This document shows, one piece after another, positions 46,231 to 57,252 of a stretch of DNA of 64,000 nucleotides. Source of the stretch: Tardiphaga sp. vice304 (GTDB lineage: Bacteria; Pseudomonadota; Alphaproteobacteria; Rhizobiales; Xanthobacteraceae); NCBI RefSeq assembly GCF_007018905.1, contig NZ_CP041402.1, positions 1,972,001-2,036,000 on the forward strand, in the 5' to 3' direction. The notes under the pieces are model-generated. The model made no database searches, had not been told where the DNA came from, and saw only the letters and a program-made list of their open reading frames with translations. The translations under genes and the position numbers were made by a program. Every line of letters begins with the position of its first letter. The stretch's first letter is position 1.

Positions 46231-46456
46231 TATTTCTTCCTCCGCCCGTTCACCCACGGTCATAATTACGGGTTTGCAAAGCGCGCCACAGCGCCCGGCA
46301 TCCGCAAATTGATGACAGACTTTTGCATCGCAACAAATCACCGTCTTATCGCTGGATCAGGTCCTGCCCCTCGAGTAATCTAGCTAACAGCTGACAAACC
46401 GTTGGGCCAATCGCTCAGACGAGGCGGTTGTTCCGTAGTAGAGGGAGAACGTTCTC

Positions 46457-47272
46457 ATGAATAATCCGAACAAAGCACTTTGGGAAAAAGGTGACTTTAC
46501 TCGCATTGCGGCGAGCATGCGGGAGAGCGGAGATGCGTTCGTCCAGAGCCTTGAAATTGCAAAGGGTCTCAAGGTTCTTGATCTTGGATGCGGCGATGGA
46601 ACGACAGCATTGCCCGAGGCAAAGCTCGGAGCAGAAGTGTTGGGCGTCGATATCGCAACGAACCTCGTTGAGGCTGGGAGCAAACGTGCCAAGGAGGCAG
46701 GTCTCACGAACTGTAAATTTCAAGAAGGCGACGCGTCCAACCTGCACGAGTTGAAAGATAAGACTTTTGACCTCGTTGTAAGCATGTTTGGAGCTATGTT
46801 TGCGCCAAAGCCGTTTGACGTAGCGCAGGAGATGGTCCGCGTGACCCGCCCCGGAGGGCGCATAGTTATGGGCAACTGGATCCCCGGCGATCCTACTTTG
46901 GTGGCGCAAATCCTAAAGATAAGCGCCTCTTATTCGCCACCTCCGCCGGAAGGTTTCATTAGCCCTGTAACGTGGGGGATCGAGGATAATGTGATTGAGC
47001 GATTTGCCAAAGCAGGGGTTCCGAAAGAAAGAATATCCTTTGCCAGAGATACGTATGCATTCAATTTTCCTGGCGCACCTTCAGCGTTGCTTGAGGCATT
47101 CAGAAAATACTATGGCCCGACCATGAACGCCTTCGAAGCCGCAGAAAAAAACGGCAAAGCCAATGATTTGCAGATAGAGCTGGAAGATCTATTCAACAGT
47201 CAAAATAAAAGCCCCAGCAAGGATGCTACCTCGATCCCTGCGACATTCCTGCGCGTTACCGTCACGCCTTAA
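46457..47272 (+). CDS. SAM-dependent methyltransferase
   Basis: The 271-residue protein has motif I LKVLDLGCGDGTTALPEAKL, the acidic residue in AEVLGVDIATNLVEAG and FQEGDASNLHELKD, followed by MVRVTRPGGRIVMGNW, the layout of UbiE/COQ5-like class I methyltransferases. The ATG follows GAGGGAGAACG. It is divergent from the previous methyltransferase gene. Substrate not evident. Confidence 0.85.
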   Translation: MNNPNKALWEKGDFTRIAASMRESGDAFVQSLEIAKGLKVLDLGCGDGTTALPEAKLGAEVLGVDIATNLVEAGSKRAKEAGLTNCKFQEGDASNLHELKDKTFDLVVSMFGAMFAPKPFDVAQEMVRVTRPGGRIVMGNWIPGDPTLVAQILKISASYSPPPPEGFISPVTWGIEDNVIERFAKAGVPKERISFARDTYAFNFPGAPSALLEAFRKYYGPTMNAFEAAEKNGKANDLQIELEDLFNSQNKSPSKDATSIPATFLRVTVTP

Positions 47273-47488
47273 TTAGACGATTGCAGGCGACTTCGACCGG
47301 TGATTTACGCAGCCTCATAAATGTCTGCCGCACAGGGCCCGATGTCCGCTTGGCGTCATCAGCCGAAATCGGTGGGCTTTATGAGATCATCTTCGGAGCC
47401 GGTATCGGTGACCTGACGCTCGGAGCGCGACTGTTGGCAGTTGCTAAAATTCAGCTTACGTTCGTCGGAACAATGGAGGCTAACAGTA

Positions 47489-47914
47489 ATGGCAACATAT
47501 TCCGGTGAATGTTTTTGCGGTGCGGTTCAGGTGGAGGTCTCCGGGGAGCCGGAAGCCATGGGTTATTGTCATTGCCGATCATGCCGTTCGTGGTCAGGTG
47601 GTCCGGTCAATGCCTTCACTCTCTGGAAACCAGATGCCGTGAAGATCACTGCCGGGGCAGAGCATGTTGGCATGTTTCAGAAGATGCCGGTGAGCCAGCG
47701 CCAATACTGCAAGAAGTGCGGGGGCCATCTAATGACCAATCACCCTCCGCTGGGACTGGTGGACGTATTCTCGGCCACACTGCCTACGCTCAAATACACC
47801 CCGGGCGTCCACGTGAACTATGCCGAGACTGTGCTTCCCATGAAAGACGGTCTCCCAAAGTTTAAGGATTTTCCGGGCGAGTTCGGTGGATCGGGCGAGC
47901 AGATAGCCGAGTAG
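47489..47914 (+). CDS. GFA-family (CENP-V-like) zinc protein
   Basis: The 141-residue protein has the GFA zinc-site pattern GECFCGAVQVEVSG, MGYCHCRSCRSWSGGPVNAF and QYCKKCGGHLMTNHPP, with seven or more metal-ligand cysteines. The family is named for glutathione-dependent formaldehyde activation but most members have unknown substrates. The ATG at 47489 follows GGAGG at about 10 bases; a longer frame from 47441 lacks support. Confidence 0.85.
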   Translation: MATYSGECFCGAVQVEVSGEPEAMGYCHCRSCRSWSGGPVNAFTLWKPDAVKITAGAEHVGMFQKMPVSQRQYCKKCGGHLMTNHPPLGLVDVFSATLPTLKYTPGVHVNYAETVLPMKDGLPKFKDFPGEFGGSGEQIAE

Positions 47915-48054
47915 TGGCGGGCCGATAATCGGTCAAAAGCCTTCAAAGCCTCGAACCGCGACTTCCGTTTACATGCGGAAGCAGACACAACCCGGACATG
48001 ACCGAACGGCACCTCATGACCGAAATGTTGGCCTGAGAGACAGGCGAGCGAACG

Positions 48055-48402
48055 TTAATTGGAACGGACGACCTCGGTAGGCCGGCTTTTTTCAGTCTTG
48101 ACGGACGACGGCTTGGCCGCGACGTCGGAAGACATCGAAGCTGGCTGTCCCCCATGGGTGGTCGTCATCCTGGGCGCATCCACCACCAAGCTGTCCAGTT
48201 CCATCTGCGGGCTCGGCTTGATGACGGGTTCTTTAGGCAGATCCTCGGATGGTTCGTACCAAGGCGATTTCTCGACTGCCCCACCTTCAAGCGCTTGCGC
48301 CATCAATTGACCCATCTCCGGACCCGTCAGCGGGACGAGGGTGCCGGACTCGTTCCTGTAGAGTTGAGGGCAGAAATACAGGGCATGGATACGCGGGTCG
48401 TA
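48055..48402 (-). pseudogene. 3' part of a gene split by IS21 copy 2
   Basis: Reading in from the IS21 junction on the minus strand gives YDPRIHALYFCPQLYRNESG, then LVPLTGPEMGQLMAQALEGG and a Ser/Pro-rich tail ending RPTEVVRSN. Removing the IS21 element and one copy of its target duplication fuses this in frame to the part at 51057-51260. A shorter protein could start at an internal ATG (48315). The protein family is not recognised. Confidence 0.7.
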
Positions 48403-48547
48403 TCCATCTGTAGCGCGTCAATCTGGATGGGAAGCGCGACAATCAGGATGGCAATTTAGCGGTCGCGGCGTGGGGATGATTGTCGCGGCCTGACGATAAC
48501 GCAAGCGATAATCGCGTGCTGTAGAGTTGATTGTCATGGAGCGACAA

Positions 48548-50967
<2,420 letters not shown>

Positions 50968-51056
50968 CTACGCCCTCCCTTCGTCACCCCAGCAGCGGCG
51001 CATTCTCATCCTGATTGTCGCGGGATTCCCATCTTGATTGTCGCGCGGCATCCATC

Positions 51057-51260
51057 AACCACAAGGAAGTAGGTCGTCTTCCCGAACAGCTTCCGCTTTC
51101 TGACCAGCTTCCGTTCCTGCGTGGTCATCGCAACACGAAGTTTATCGCGGGTCTGACCGACAATGGTGGATGCTTCCAGTAGAATAATCCAATCCCGCGT
51201 GTGAGCGTTATCCGGATGGATCGGAACAAGCGAGCTTTTTCGTCGATCATTCATGGTCAT
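51057..51260 (-). pseudogene. 5' part of a gene split by IS21 copy 2
   Basis: The frame starts at 51260 with MTMNDRRKSSLVPIHPDNAH and continues through DWIILLEASTIVGQTRDKLR and LFGKTTYFLVVDG up to the IS junction. It joins in frame with the part at 48055-48402, giving VVDG followed by YDPRIHALYF. A TTG- or ATG-level ribosome site is weak. The intact protein would have about 185 residues; no family recognised. Confidence 0.7.
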
Positions 51261-51592
51261 GCCGACAAACTAAGCCACGGAGCATTCGAAAGACAAGTAA
51301 GAAATCGGATTCTCGGACGACCTGCACTGTATGTCGGGCGACAACCCGCTAACCGCGGCCGACAAAAACGACACTATCCATCGTCATGCCTCGCAATTGC
51401 GAATCGGCAAGCCATTTGACCCCCGACTGGAGTGGGCCCCTCGGGGTGGACAGGTTGGCTTTCAGAAATTGACCGGGCAGCCGGGCTTTCAGAGGATGAA
51501 GGTCCATGGCAAAGCATCGAACCCACAGCGTCGAGTTCAAGCGGCAAGTGTCACAGTGACCTGCCTCTGAACTTTCATCCAGTTGCGATTAG
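51261..51592. other. IS debris without an intact gene
   Basis: This stretch has no intact gene. It contains the first 17 codons of a transposase OrfA (51506-51559). The rest, including GACCGGGCAGCCGGG near 51474, looks like ends of unrelated insertion elements but cannot be assigned. Confidence 0.4.
51506..51559 (+). pseudogene. Transposase OrfA N-terminal remnant
   Basis: ATG at 51506 encodes MAKHRTHSVEFKRQVSQ and then a stop. This is the usual beginning of an IS3-type OrfA helix-turn-helix protein, cut after 17 codons. The downstream sequence is unrelated, so only this fragment remains. Confidence 0.6.
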
Positions 51593-52254
51593 AGCCTCGG
51601 CATCAGAAACGGACTTCGCTGGCGCGATGCGCCGCATGAGTATGGCCCCCATAAGACGATCTATAATCGGTTTGTGCGCTGGAGCCGTCTCGGCGTCTTC
51701 AACAAGATCTTCGCTGAATTAGCTCGCAAGGCTGGCAAGCCAGCCCGCCTAATGATCGATGCGACCCATCTAAAAGCACACCGCACCGCCGCAAGTCTTT
51801 TAAAAAAGGGCCTGTTCCCCGACGTATCGGCCGCACGAAAGGCGGATTGAACTCGAAGCTGCATGCCGTCTGCGATGGTCAGGGACGGCCGGTCATCATG
51901 CTGCTCAGCGAAGGCCAGATGAGCGATTACAAAGGTGCGGCCTTGATAATCGATGCACTGCCGCAGGCCAGGGAGTTGCTCGGCGACAAAGGGTACGATG
52001 CCGACTGGTTGCGACAGGCTCTTGCCGAGCGCGGGATCAAAGCCTGCATTCCGTCCAGATCAAATCGAAAAACGCCGATCGAGCATGATCGTGTCCTCTA
52101 TCGCCAGCGCCACAAGATCGAGAACATGTTCGGCAGGCTCAAAGACTGGCGACGTATCCACACCCGTTACGACCGATGCGCTCACACATTCATGTCCGCC
52201 ATCTGCATCGCTGCCACCGTCATCTTTTGGCTCTGATCAATGAGTCCTGACCCT
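51593..52254 (+). mobile_element. 5'-truncated IS5-family (IS427 group) element
   Basis: The first frame encodes GLRWRDAPHEYGPHKTIYNR and ARLMIDATHLKAHRTAASLL. A -1 shift at the A6G run 51802-51808 links it to the second frame (to 52236) with IGRTKGGLNSKLHAVCDGQG, LGDKGYDADWLRQAL and HKIENMFGRLKDWRRIHTRY. Such a two-frame arrangement with a slippery A6G is normal for IS427 elements. The N-terminal part before residue GIRNG is missing. The right end GAGTCCTGACCCT is present. Confidence 0.82.
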
Positions 52255-52407
52255 AAGGCGCGTTGTTGCCGCAATCTAAGTGCGTGGTCAAAACTGATAC
52301 ATCCGGCAACCCTCCGATTCCGATCGCTGAAGCAGAACGGCAACCGGTGCCTCACACCTGCCGATACGACGATTGGTTTAACTAGGAGTCCCTACTACAC
52401 TAAGACG

Positions 52408-52437
52408 CCCGCCGGCTCGATCCGGCGGGTCTTTTTC
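52408..52437 (+). terminator. Rho-independent terminator
   Basis: CCCGCCGG (52408-52415) pairs with CCGGCGGG (52422-52429) around CTCGAT and is followed by TCTTTTTC. It has the classic form of an intrinsic terminator on the plus strand. No obvious gene precedes it; it may belong to a transcript lost with the IS insertion. It also lies just past the end of the reverse Met-rich gene. Confidence 0.75.
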
Positions 52438-52449
52438 GAACACGTCCGA

Positions 52450-52725
52450 TTACATGCCGGACTTCATCATCGACATTTTTGAACCCATCATCATTTTTTT
52501 CATTGTCATACGGCATCCGCGCGTGCCGTCTTTGGCCATCCCGGTGTTAATCATCGCCAAATGCTTGTTCATCTCCCACTTCTTCGGGCCATCTGGCATT
52601 CCGCCGATCATCGTAGTCATTTTTGACATATCAGCGTCGGAGCATGACATCATTCCTGCGGATGCAGGGCTGAAAGCAAGAACGGCGGTAGCCAAGACGG
52701 TCAAGGAAACTATTGCGTATTTCAT
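52450..52725 (-). CDS. Small Met-rich exported protein
   Basis: The 91-residue protein has a signal peptide (MKYAIVSLTVLATAVLAFSP) and a mature part with about 20 methionines, for example MSKMTTMIGGMPDGPKKW and a C-terminal MKKMMMGSKMSMMKSGM, plus two cysteines. The composition suggests periplasmic copper or silver binding, which suits the copper-resistance genes a few kb away, but this is inference. The start at 52725 follows GAGG; an in-frame ATG 4 codons upstream is possible. Confidence 0.75.
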   Translation of the reverse strand: MKYAIVSLTVLATAVLAFSPASAGMMSCSDADMSKMTTMIGGMPDGPKKWEMNKHLAMINTGMAKDGTRGCRMTMKKMMMGSKMSMMKSGM

Positions 52726-52821
52726 TGTGAACCTCATTAGAGAAAATCGGTGGAATTGCCCGCATCGATACAATTAACTCACCTAGATATAGTTCCAACT
52801 AGATGAGAATTTCACAGCGCT

Positions 52822-53607
52822 TCATGCCGCGAGCAGCCCGGCCAGCGCCTCATCGTATGGAAAAACGACGTCGAGATCCGGCACCGCCAGATGCTTGTCG
52901 GTCTGCGGGCAGGCCAAACGCGCAAGCAAGTCTCGAATGACGTTCAAGTGCGCAGTGTGCTTATTGTCTGCCCGAACCACGATCCAGGGTGACAGCGGGC
53001 TTGAGGTTCGCGCCAAGATTTGATCCCGCGCCTCAGTGTAGTCATCCCAATGTTTCAACGCGACGTCATCGATTGGACTTGTCTTCCACTGCTTGAGCGG
53101 GTCATGCCGCCGGTCCCTAAGTCGCCGCTTCTGTTCTTTCTTGCTGATGTCGAGGTAGTATTTCAGAATCTGGATTCCGGCCCCGATTAGCATGTGCTCG
53201 AAGGGAAGGACATCTTCCAAGAAGCGCTCATACTCCCGGTTAGTGCAGAATTTCATCACCCGCTCTACACCCGCCCGATTGTACCAGCTTCGATTGAAGA
53301 GAACCAATTCCTGGGCAGCGGGCAAATGCGACACATAGCGCTGAAAGTACCAGGAGGTGCTGTCCCGGTCAGTTGGCTTGCCAAGAGCCACAACGCGGGT
53401 TTCCCGTGGGCTGAGGTGCTCGACGATCCGCTTGATCGTCCCGTCCTTTCCACTTGCGTCACGCCCTTCGAATATCACCAGCACCTTGTGGTCGTGCTTG
53501 ATGACGTGCTTTTGAATCTTGACGAGTTCAATCTGGAGCTCGCGTAACTCTGCCTCGTATCGTCCGTGGCCACTTTTCTTGTGACGCGTCTTTATGGTTT
53601 TCGCCAT
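52822..53607 (-). CDS. ppk2: Polyphosphate kinase 2 (class I)
   Basis: The 261-residue kinase transfers phosphate between polyphosphate and nucleotides. Walker A is VIFEGRDASGKDGTIKRIVE, the lid region VSHLPAAQELVLFNRSWYNR contains Walker B, and the C-terminal KKEQKRRLRDRRHDPLKQWK is characteristic. Length matches single-domain class I PPK2. It is upstream of the Bax-inhibitor-like gene in reading order only by chance; both are on the minus strand with a 26-bp gap. Confidence 0.93.
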   Translation of the reverse strand: MAKTIKTRHKKSGHGRYEAELRELQIELVKIQKHVIKHDHKVLVIFEGRDASGKDGTIKRIVEHLSPRETRVVALGKPTDRDSTSWYFQRYVSHLPAAQELVLFNRSWYNRAGVERVMKFCTNREYERFLEDVLPFEHMLIGAGIQILKYYLDISKKEQKRRLRDRRHDPLKQWKTSPIDDVALKHWDDYTEARDQILARTSSPLSPWIVVRADNKHTAHLNVIRDLLARLACPQTDKHLAVPDLDVVFPYDEALAGLLAA

Positions 53608-53633
53608 TTCAGTTCACGATGCCTCAAGAGTAT

Positions 53634-54359
53634 TTATTGACGTCGATTGCCAGTGAGCTGCAGCAGGAGGATAAACAAGTTGAGGAAGTCGAGGTAAAGG
53701 GTAAGCGCGCCCATGATGGTCTTCTTCCCGGCGGTGACGGAATCATCACTCTCCAGGTAGATGTTCTTGATGCGCTGCGTGTCGTAGGCGGTCAGCCCGA
53801 CGAACACGACAACTCCGATCACTGAGATCGCGAATTGCAGAGCCGATGACGCCAGAAACATGTTCACCAGGCTGGCGATGATGATTCCGAAAAGCCCCAT
53901 TAACAGGAACGAACCAACGCGGGAAAGATCTGTTCGCGTCGTGTAGCCATAAAGGCTCATGGCGAGGAAGGTTGCCGCGGTGATGAAGAAAGTGCGAGCG
54001 ATACTGACGCCGGTATAGGCCAGGACGAGCCCCGCAAGAGACAGGCCCACGAGAGCGGCATAGGCCCAAAAGGAAGCCTGTGCGGTGCCGAGGCTCATCT
54101 TCTCGATGCGGAAGCTCAAAAAGAATACCAGCGCCAGCGGCGCCAGCACGACGCCCCAGAAGAGCACCGGCATCTGCACCAGCGAGGTGTAAAGGCCTGT
54201 TTCGGCCGCGCCATAGGCAACAAGCCCGGTAAGTACCAAGCCCGATCCCATGTAGTTGTAGACGCTCAGCAGAAATTGCCGCAAACCGGCGTCTATCTGC
54301 GCTCGCAAAGGCTTTGGACTCGAAAGCTCCGTTACATGGGTCGCGTGATCGTCGGTCAT
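53634..54359 (-). CDS. Bax inhibitor-1/YccA family membrane protein
   Basis: The 241-residue protein has seven hydrophobic segments and the family features LRQFLLSVYNYMGSGLVLTG, TYTT-like SLYGYTTRTDLSRVGSFLLM and the C-terminal GLTAYDTQRIKNIY with conserved Asp. Bacterial members are proton-sensitive calcium channels or protease modulators (YccA, YetJ). The start at 54359 follows GGAGAAACATCA. It reads toward the ppk2 gene. Confidence 0.92.
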   Translation of the reverse strand: MTDDHATHVTELSSPKPLRAQIDAGLRQFLLSVYNYMGSGLVLTGLVAYGAAETGLYTSLVQMPVLFWGVVLAPLALVFFLSFRIEKMSLGTAQASFWAYAALVGLSLAGLVLAYTGVSIARTFFITAATFLAMSLYGYTTRTDLSRVGSFLLMGLFGIIIASLVNMFLASSALQFAISVIGVVVFVGLTAYDTQRIKNIYLESDDSVTAGKKTIMGALTLYLDFLNLFILLLQLTGNRRQ

Positions 54360-54660
54360 TGATGTTTCTCCTGCTCTCAAAGGCGCGGGCCCAGATGCTG
54401 AAACAGATCAACCCCGCGTCATCCGACCCGTTTGCAAACATACTGTGGCGCAGAACGCTCAGGCTTAATCTATATCAATGTTTGCCTGAGCCATTTCGCC
54501 TAAAGAAGATTCTCTGCAACCGTGCGGCGTCTGCAAGTGAGGGCTGGAACTTATCGCTCGCGGAGGCGGTATGCTCTGGGCAGGTTCAGCCGGCTTGTTG
54601 CAAGGCCAGGGGCTGCAGCAAACAAACTCGGATTACCCGACAATAAAGTTAGAAATAGAA

Positions 54661-55032
54661 ATGAACCGCGGTTCATCGGCCAACTTGTTGTTGCCGGCCG
54701 ACGGCCTCGACCGCGTAGAGGTCCGTGGCGCGCCCACCAAATCTGGGCGTAGCGACGCGTTGGTGGGCGGCGAGGAGCCGAGTTCATTCAAGGCCGAGCA
54801 AATCGAATTAAAGCCCGAAATGCCGGCCGCTGAGGCTTTCCAGACTGTTGCTCGTGCCTGTATCCGGCAATTTCGTCTCAATGAGCCCATGCTTATAGCG
54901 CGCCGGTCAGTGGAGCCGCTGCATCAGGCGCGTGTGGCAATGCGGCGACTGCGGTCAGCGCTATCGCTATTCAAACCCGTTGTGGCGGATCAAGAATACG
55001 AACGTTTCAAACGCGGCTTGCGCGATCTCTCA
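54661..55032 (+). pseudogene. CHAD-domain protein fragment truncated by an IS
   Basis: The frame contains AEAFQTVARACIRQFRLNEP and the CHAD signature EPLHQARVAMRRLRSALSLF, followed by YERFKRGLRDLSEAD at the IS junction (55033). CHAD domains bind polyphosphate and often follow a CYTH domain. Both the N-terminal part and most of the CHAD domain are missing. Its closeness to ppk2 fits a polyphosphate link. Confidence 0.75.
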
Positions 55033-55967
55033 GAGGCTGACTGAAAAAGAAGCTGAGTGATTTCAGCCAGTTGTGATTCCTTCGGATTTGCGAAGATTCG
55101 AGGGAGAGCACGATGGTCTGGACTGAAATCACCCGCCGACACTATAGGCGGGCGAGCTTGCGATATGAAAGCGATACGACGGATGCCGAGTGGTTTGTGA
55201 TGGAGCCGCTTCTGCCGCCTGCTTCGGCGCTCGGTCGCCCGCGTGCGACAGATATGCGAACGGTGATGGATGCGATCCTGTATATTGCGTCGACCGGCTG
55301 CCAATGGCGGCAGTTGCCCAAGGATTTCCCGCCCTACTCGACGGTGCAGGGCTATTTCTACGCGTGGTCGCGCGGCGGACTGTTTGCGTCGCTGAACTAC
55401 ACGCTCGTGATGGCCTCGCGCGAGGCGGCTGGCCGAGAGGCGAGCCCAACGGCCGGAGTGATTGACAGCCAGTCGGTGAAAACCACGGAAAGCGGCGGCC
55501 CCCGGGGCTATGATGCAGGTAAGAAAATCAAGGGCCGCAAGCGCCACATCGTCACCGACACGCAAGGAAACTTGGTCGGGCTGGTCGTGCACGAAGCCAG
55601 CATTCAGGACCGTGATGGTGCCCCGTGCGTTCTTGCTTCGATACGTTATCGCTATCCGTGGCTGCGCCATATTTTTGCCGATGGTGGCTATGCCGGAGAT
55701 AAGCTGCGTCAAGCTTTGAAGCGCATCGGCAATTGGACGATAGAAATCATAAAACGATCCGACAGGGAGCAGGGCTTCGAAATCCTACCGCGCCGATGGG
55801 TCGTCGAACGAACGTTCGGATGGCTCGGTCGCTGCCGCAGATTGGCAAAGGACTTCGAGACCACAATCGCCAGCGCCGTTGCCTGGGCGTTCGTCGCTCA
55901 CATTCGCGTCCTTATAAGACGGCTTGCAAAAGCCTGAAATCAAACGAATTCATTATGAGTCAGACTC
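55033..55967 (+). mobile_element. IS5-family (IS1031-like) element
   Basis: Short inverted ends are visible: GAGGCTGACT at 55033 and, reversed at 55967, GAGTCTGACT. The flanking triplets are TCA on the left and TTA on the right, which are not identical, and different truncated genes border each side. This suggests an IS-mediated deletion rather than a simple insertion. Confidence 0.85.
55113..55937 (+). CDS. IS5-family transposase
   Basis: The 274-residue DDE transposase has the N-terminal DAEWFVMEPLLPPAS and GCQWRQLPKDFPPYSTVQGY regions. Catalytic Asp residues lie in TAGVIDSQSVKTTESGG and HIFADGGYAGDKL, and Glu in PRRWVVERTFGWLGRCRRL. Length and motifs are complete. The ATG follows GGGAGAGCACG. 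Confidence 0.94.
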   Translation: MVWTEITRRHYRRASLRYESDTTDAEWFVMEPLLPPASALGRPRATDMRTVMDAILYIASTGCQWRQLPKDFPPYSTVQGYFYAWSRGGLFASLNYTLVMASREAAGREASPTAGVIDSQSVKTTESGGPRGYDAGKKIKGRKRHIVTDTQGNLVGLVVHEASIQDRDGAPCVLASIRYRYPWLRHIFADGGYAGDKLRQALKRIGNWTIEIIKRSDREQGFEILPRRWVVERTFGWLGRCRRLAKDFETTIASAVAWAFVAHIRVLIRRLAKA

Positions 55968-56275
55968 TTAGATAAGAAGCTCTCCGGAGCAGCCGCGAAC
56001 TTCGTTCGGCAGCCAGCGGAACAGAAGTGATAAGTTTCGCCGCTGTGCTCGAACCGGTGTTCGCTCGACGTCGGATCGACGGTCATGCCGCAGACGGGGT
56101 CTATCGTCTTGCGCCCGGCTTCGGGGACTTGGTCGTGATCCTCATGGCCGTGGGATTTGCCATTGGCGGAACCTCCGCAGCAAGACGCTGCCGAAACCGA
56201 CTCTTCAGGCGTCGCCGGAGCCTTCGATGAACACCCACAACCCCCGTGCGAATTTGCTTTCTGCGTCTCGGTCAT
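55968..56275 (-). pseudogene. YHS-domain N-terminus of a copper ATPase-like gene, truncated
   Basis: The protein begins MTETQKANSHGGCGCSSKAP and has Cys-rich CCGGSANGKSHGHEDHD, then the YHS domain IDPVCGMTVDPTSSEHRFEH and YHFCSAGCRTKFAAAPESF. In relatives this is the front of a P1B copper-translocating ATPase. After APESF the frame enters the IS5-family element and stops at 55940. The ATPase body is absent from the window. Confidence 0.8.
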
Positions 56276-56302
56276 CTAAATCTCCCTCACGACTTGAAAC
56301 CC

Positions 56303-56319
56303 ATACCTTGTAGGGGTAT
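56303..56319. promoter_or_regulatory. Candidate CsoR operator
   Basis: ATACC (56303-56307) and GGTAT (56315-56319) form an inverted repeat with a 7-base centre, inside ATACCTTGTAGGGGTAT. CsoR-family sites have this G/C-flanked palindromic form. It lies in the gap between the divergent YHS gene fragment and csoR and abuts the csoR start, so binding would block csoR itself. Confidence 0.65.
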
Positions 56320-56604
56320 ATGGGCCTCATGCAGGATGACATTAAGGTTTCCGTGAAAAAACGCCTCGGCCGGATCGAGGGACAGGTCCGTGGGCTGTCG
56401 AAGATGGTCGAAGAGGATCGCTATTGCATCGACGTCGTGACGCAGATCTCGGCTGTCCGAGCCGCGTTGCGACGCGTTGAAGAAGAGGTACTTAAAGACC
56501 ATGTCTCGCATTGCGTGGAACATGCCATCGCGAGCGGCGACAAGGCCGATCAGCGCCAGAAGATCGCCGAACTGATGGCCGTGGTCGGACGAGCGGAACG
56601 ATGA
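56320..56604 (+). CDS. csoR: Copper-sensing transcriptional repressor, CsoR family
   Basis: The 94-residue helical protein has KKRLGRIEGQVRGLSKMVEE and the copper ligands Cys36 (EDRYCIDVV), His61 and Cys65 (KDHVSHCVEHA), exactly the C-H-C spacing of CsoR. Cu(I) binding would release DNA. The first ATG (56320) overlaps the operator edge; the Met at residue 4 is an alternative start. Its usual target, a copper ATPase, is broken on the other side of the operator. Confidence 0.9.
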   Translation: MGLMQDDIKVSVKKRLGRIEGQVRGLSKMVEEDRYCIDVVTQISAVRAALRRVEEEVLKDHVSHCVEHAIASGDKADQRQKIAELMAVVGRAER

Positions 56605-56696
56605 CGCTGAGTTCGAGTTTCAGCTTTGCGGAATTCTTATCGACGGCTATGGTACGGGTATGGACTCGCCGAGAAATCGAAAGCAACCGATTCTAA

Positions 56697-57176
56697 ATGC
56701 TCGTTAGGCTCAACAGGATCAAACGGACGAAGGCAGGGTGGTTCGTCGCCCTGGTCTATCTTCTGTGCGTGCTGGCGCCGACGATCTCATACGCCCTGCC
56801 CGGCGAGCATTCCGTCGCTCCATGCCTGACCCACGATGGCCATATGTCCGGCATGATGCGAGTGCACAGCGATGCGCCGGCACGGCACGTTCATTCCGAC
56901 GGCCACGTTCACGAACACGCCGCAGCCCATCATGTAGTCGATGTAGATGGCGACCACATTCCGACGAAAATAGGGTCGAACGGCAAGCAGGTCCCCGAAA
57001 ACGCTCCCCACTCGCCCGACGGACAGTGCTGCGGGCTCATGTGCGTCTCCGCGCTTCCGGCGACGCTGATCGATATCGCGACACCTTCGGTCCCGACGGC
57101 CATTTGCCAGTTCGAGGGGTACCGCAAGGTTACCGATAACGCTCCCCATAGGCTTTATCGTCCCCCCATTTCCTGA
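56697..57176 (+). CDS. His-rich hypothetical protein of the copper region
   Basis: The 159-residue protein has one N-terminal hydrophobic segment (GWFVALVYLLCVLAPTISYA), then a His/Met-rich part (HDGHMSGMMRVHSD and HVHSDGHVHEHAAAHHVVDV) and a Cys pair in GQCCGLMCVSAL. It resembles the metal-rich exported proteins encoded ahead of copper efflux channels. It probably binds metal in the periplasm, inferred from composition. Family not named. Confidence 0.7.
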   Translation: MLVRLNRIKRTKAGWFVALVYLLCVLAPTISYALPGEHSVAPCLTHDGHMSGMMRVHSDAPARHVHSDGHVHEHAAAHHVVDVDGDHIPTKIGSNGKQVPENAPHSPDGQCCGLMCVSALPATLIDIATPSVPTAICQFEGYRKVTDNAPHRLYRPPIS

Positions 57177-57252
57177 CCTGACCTAGTCGACGGGGTGCTG
57201 CGCCTGAGAGGGCGTGGACGCCTATGGTCCATCGTCATTTCAGGGAAGCACA

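Noticed and set aside
47281..47508. 75-codon plus-strand frame before the GFA-family gene
   Set aside because: It has no ribosome site and overlaps the supported GFA start in another frame.
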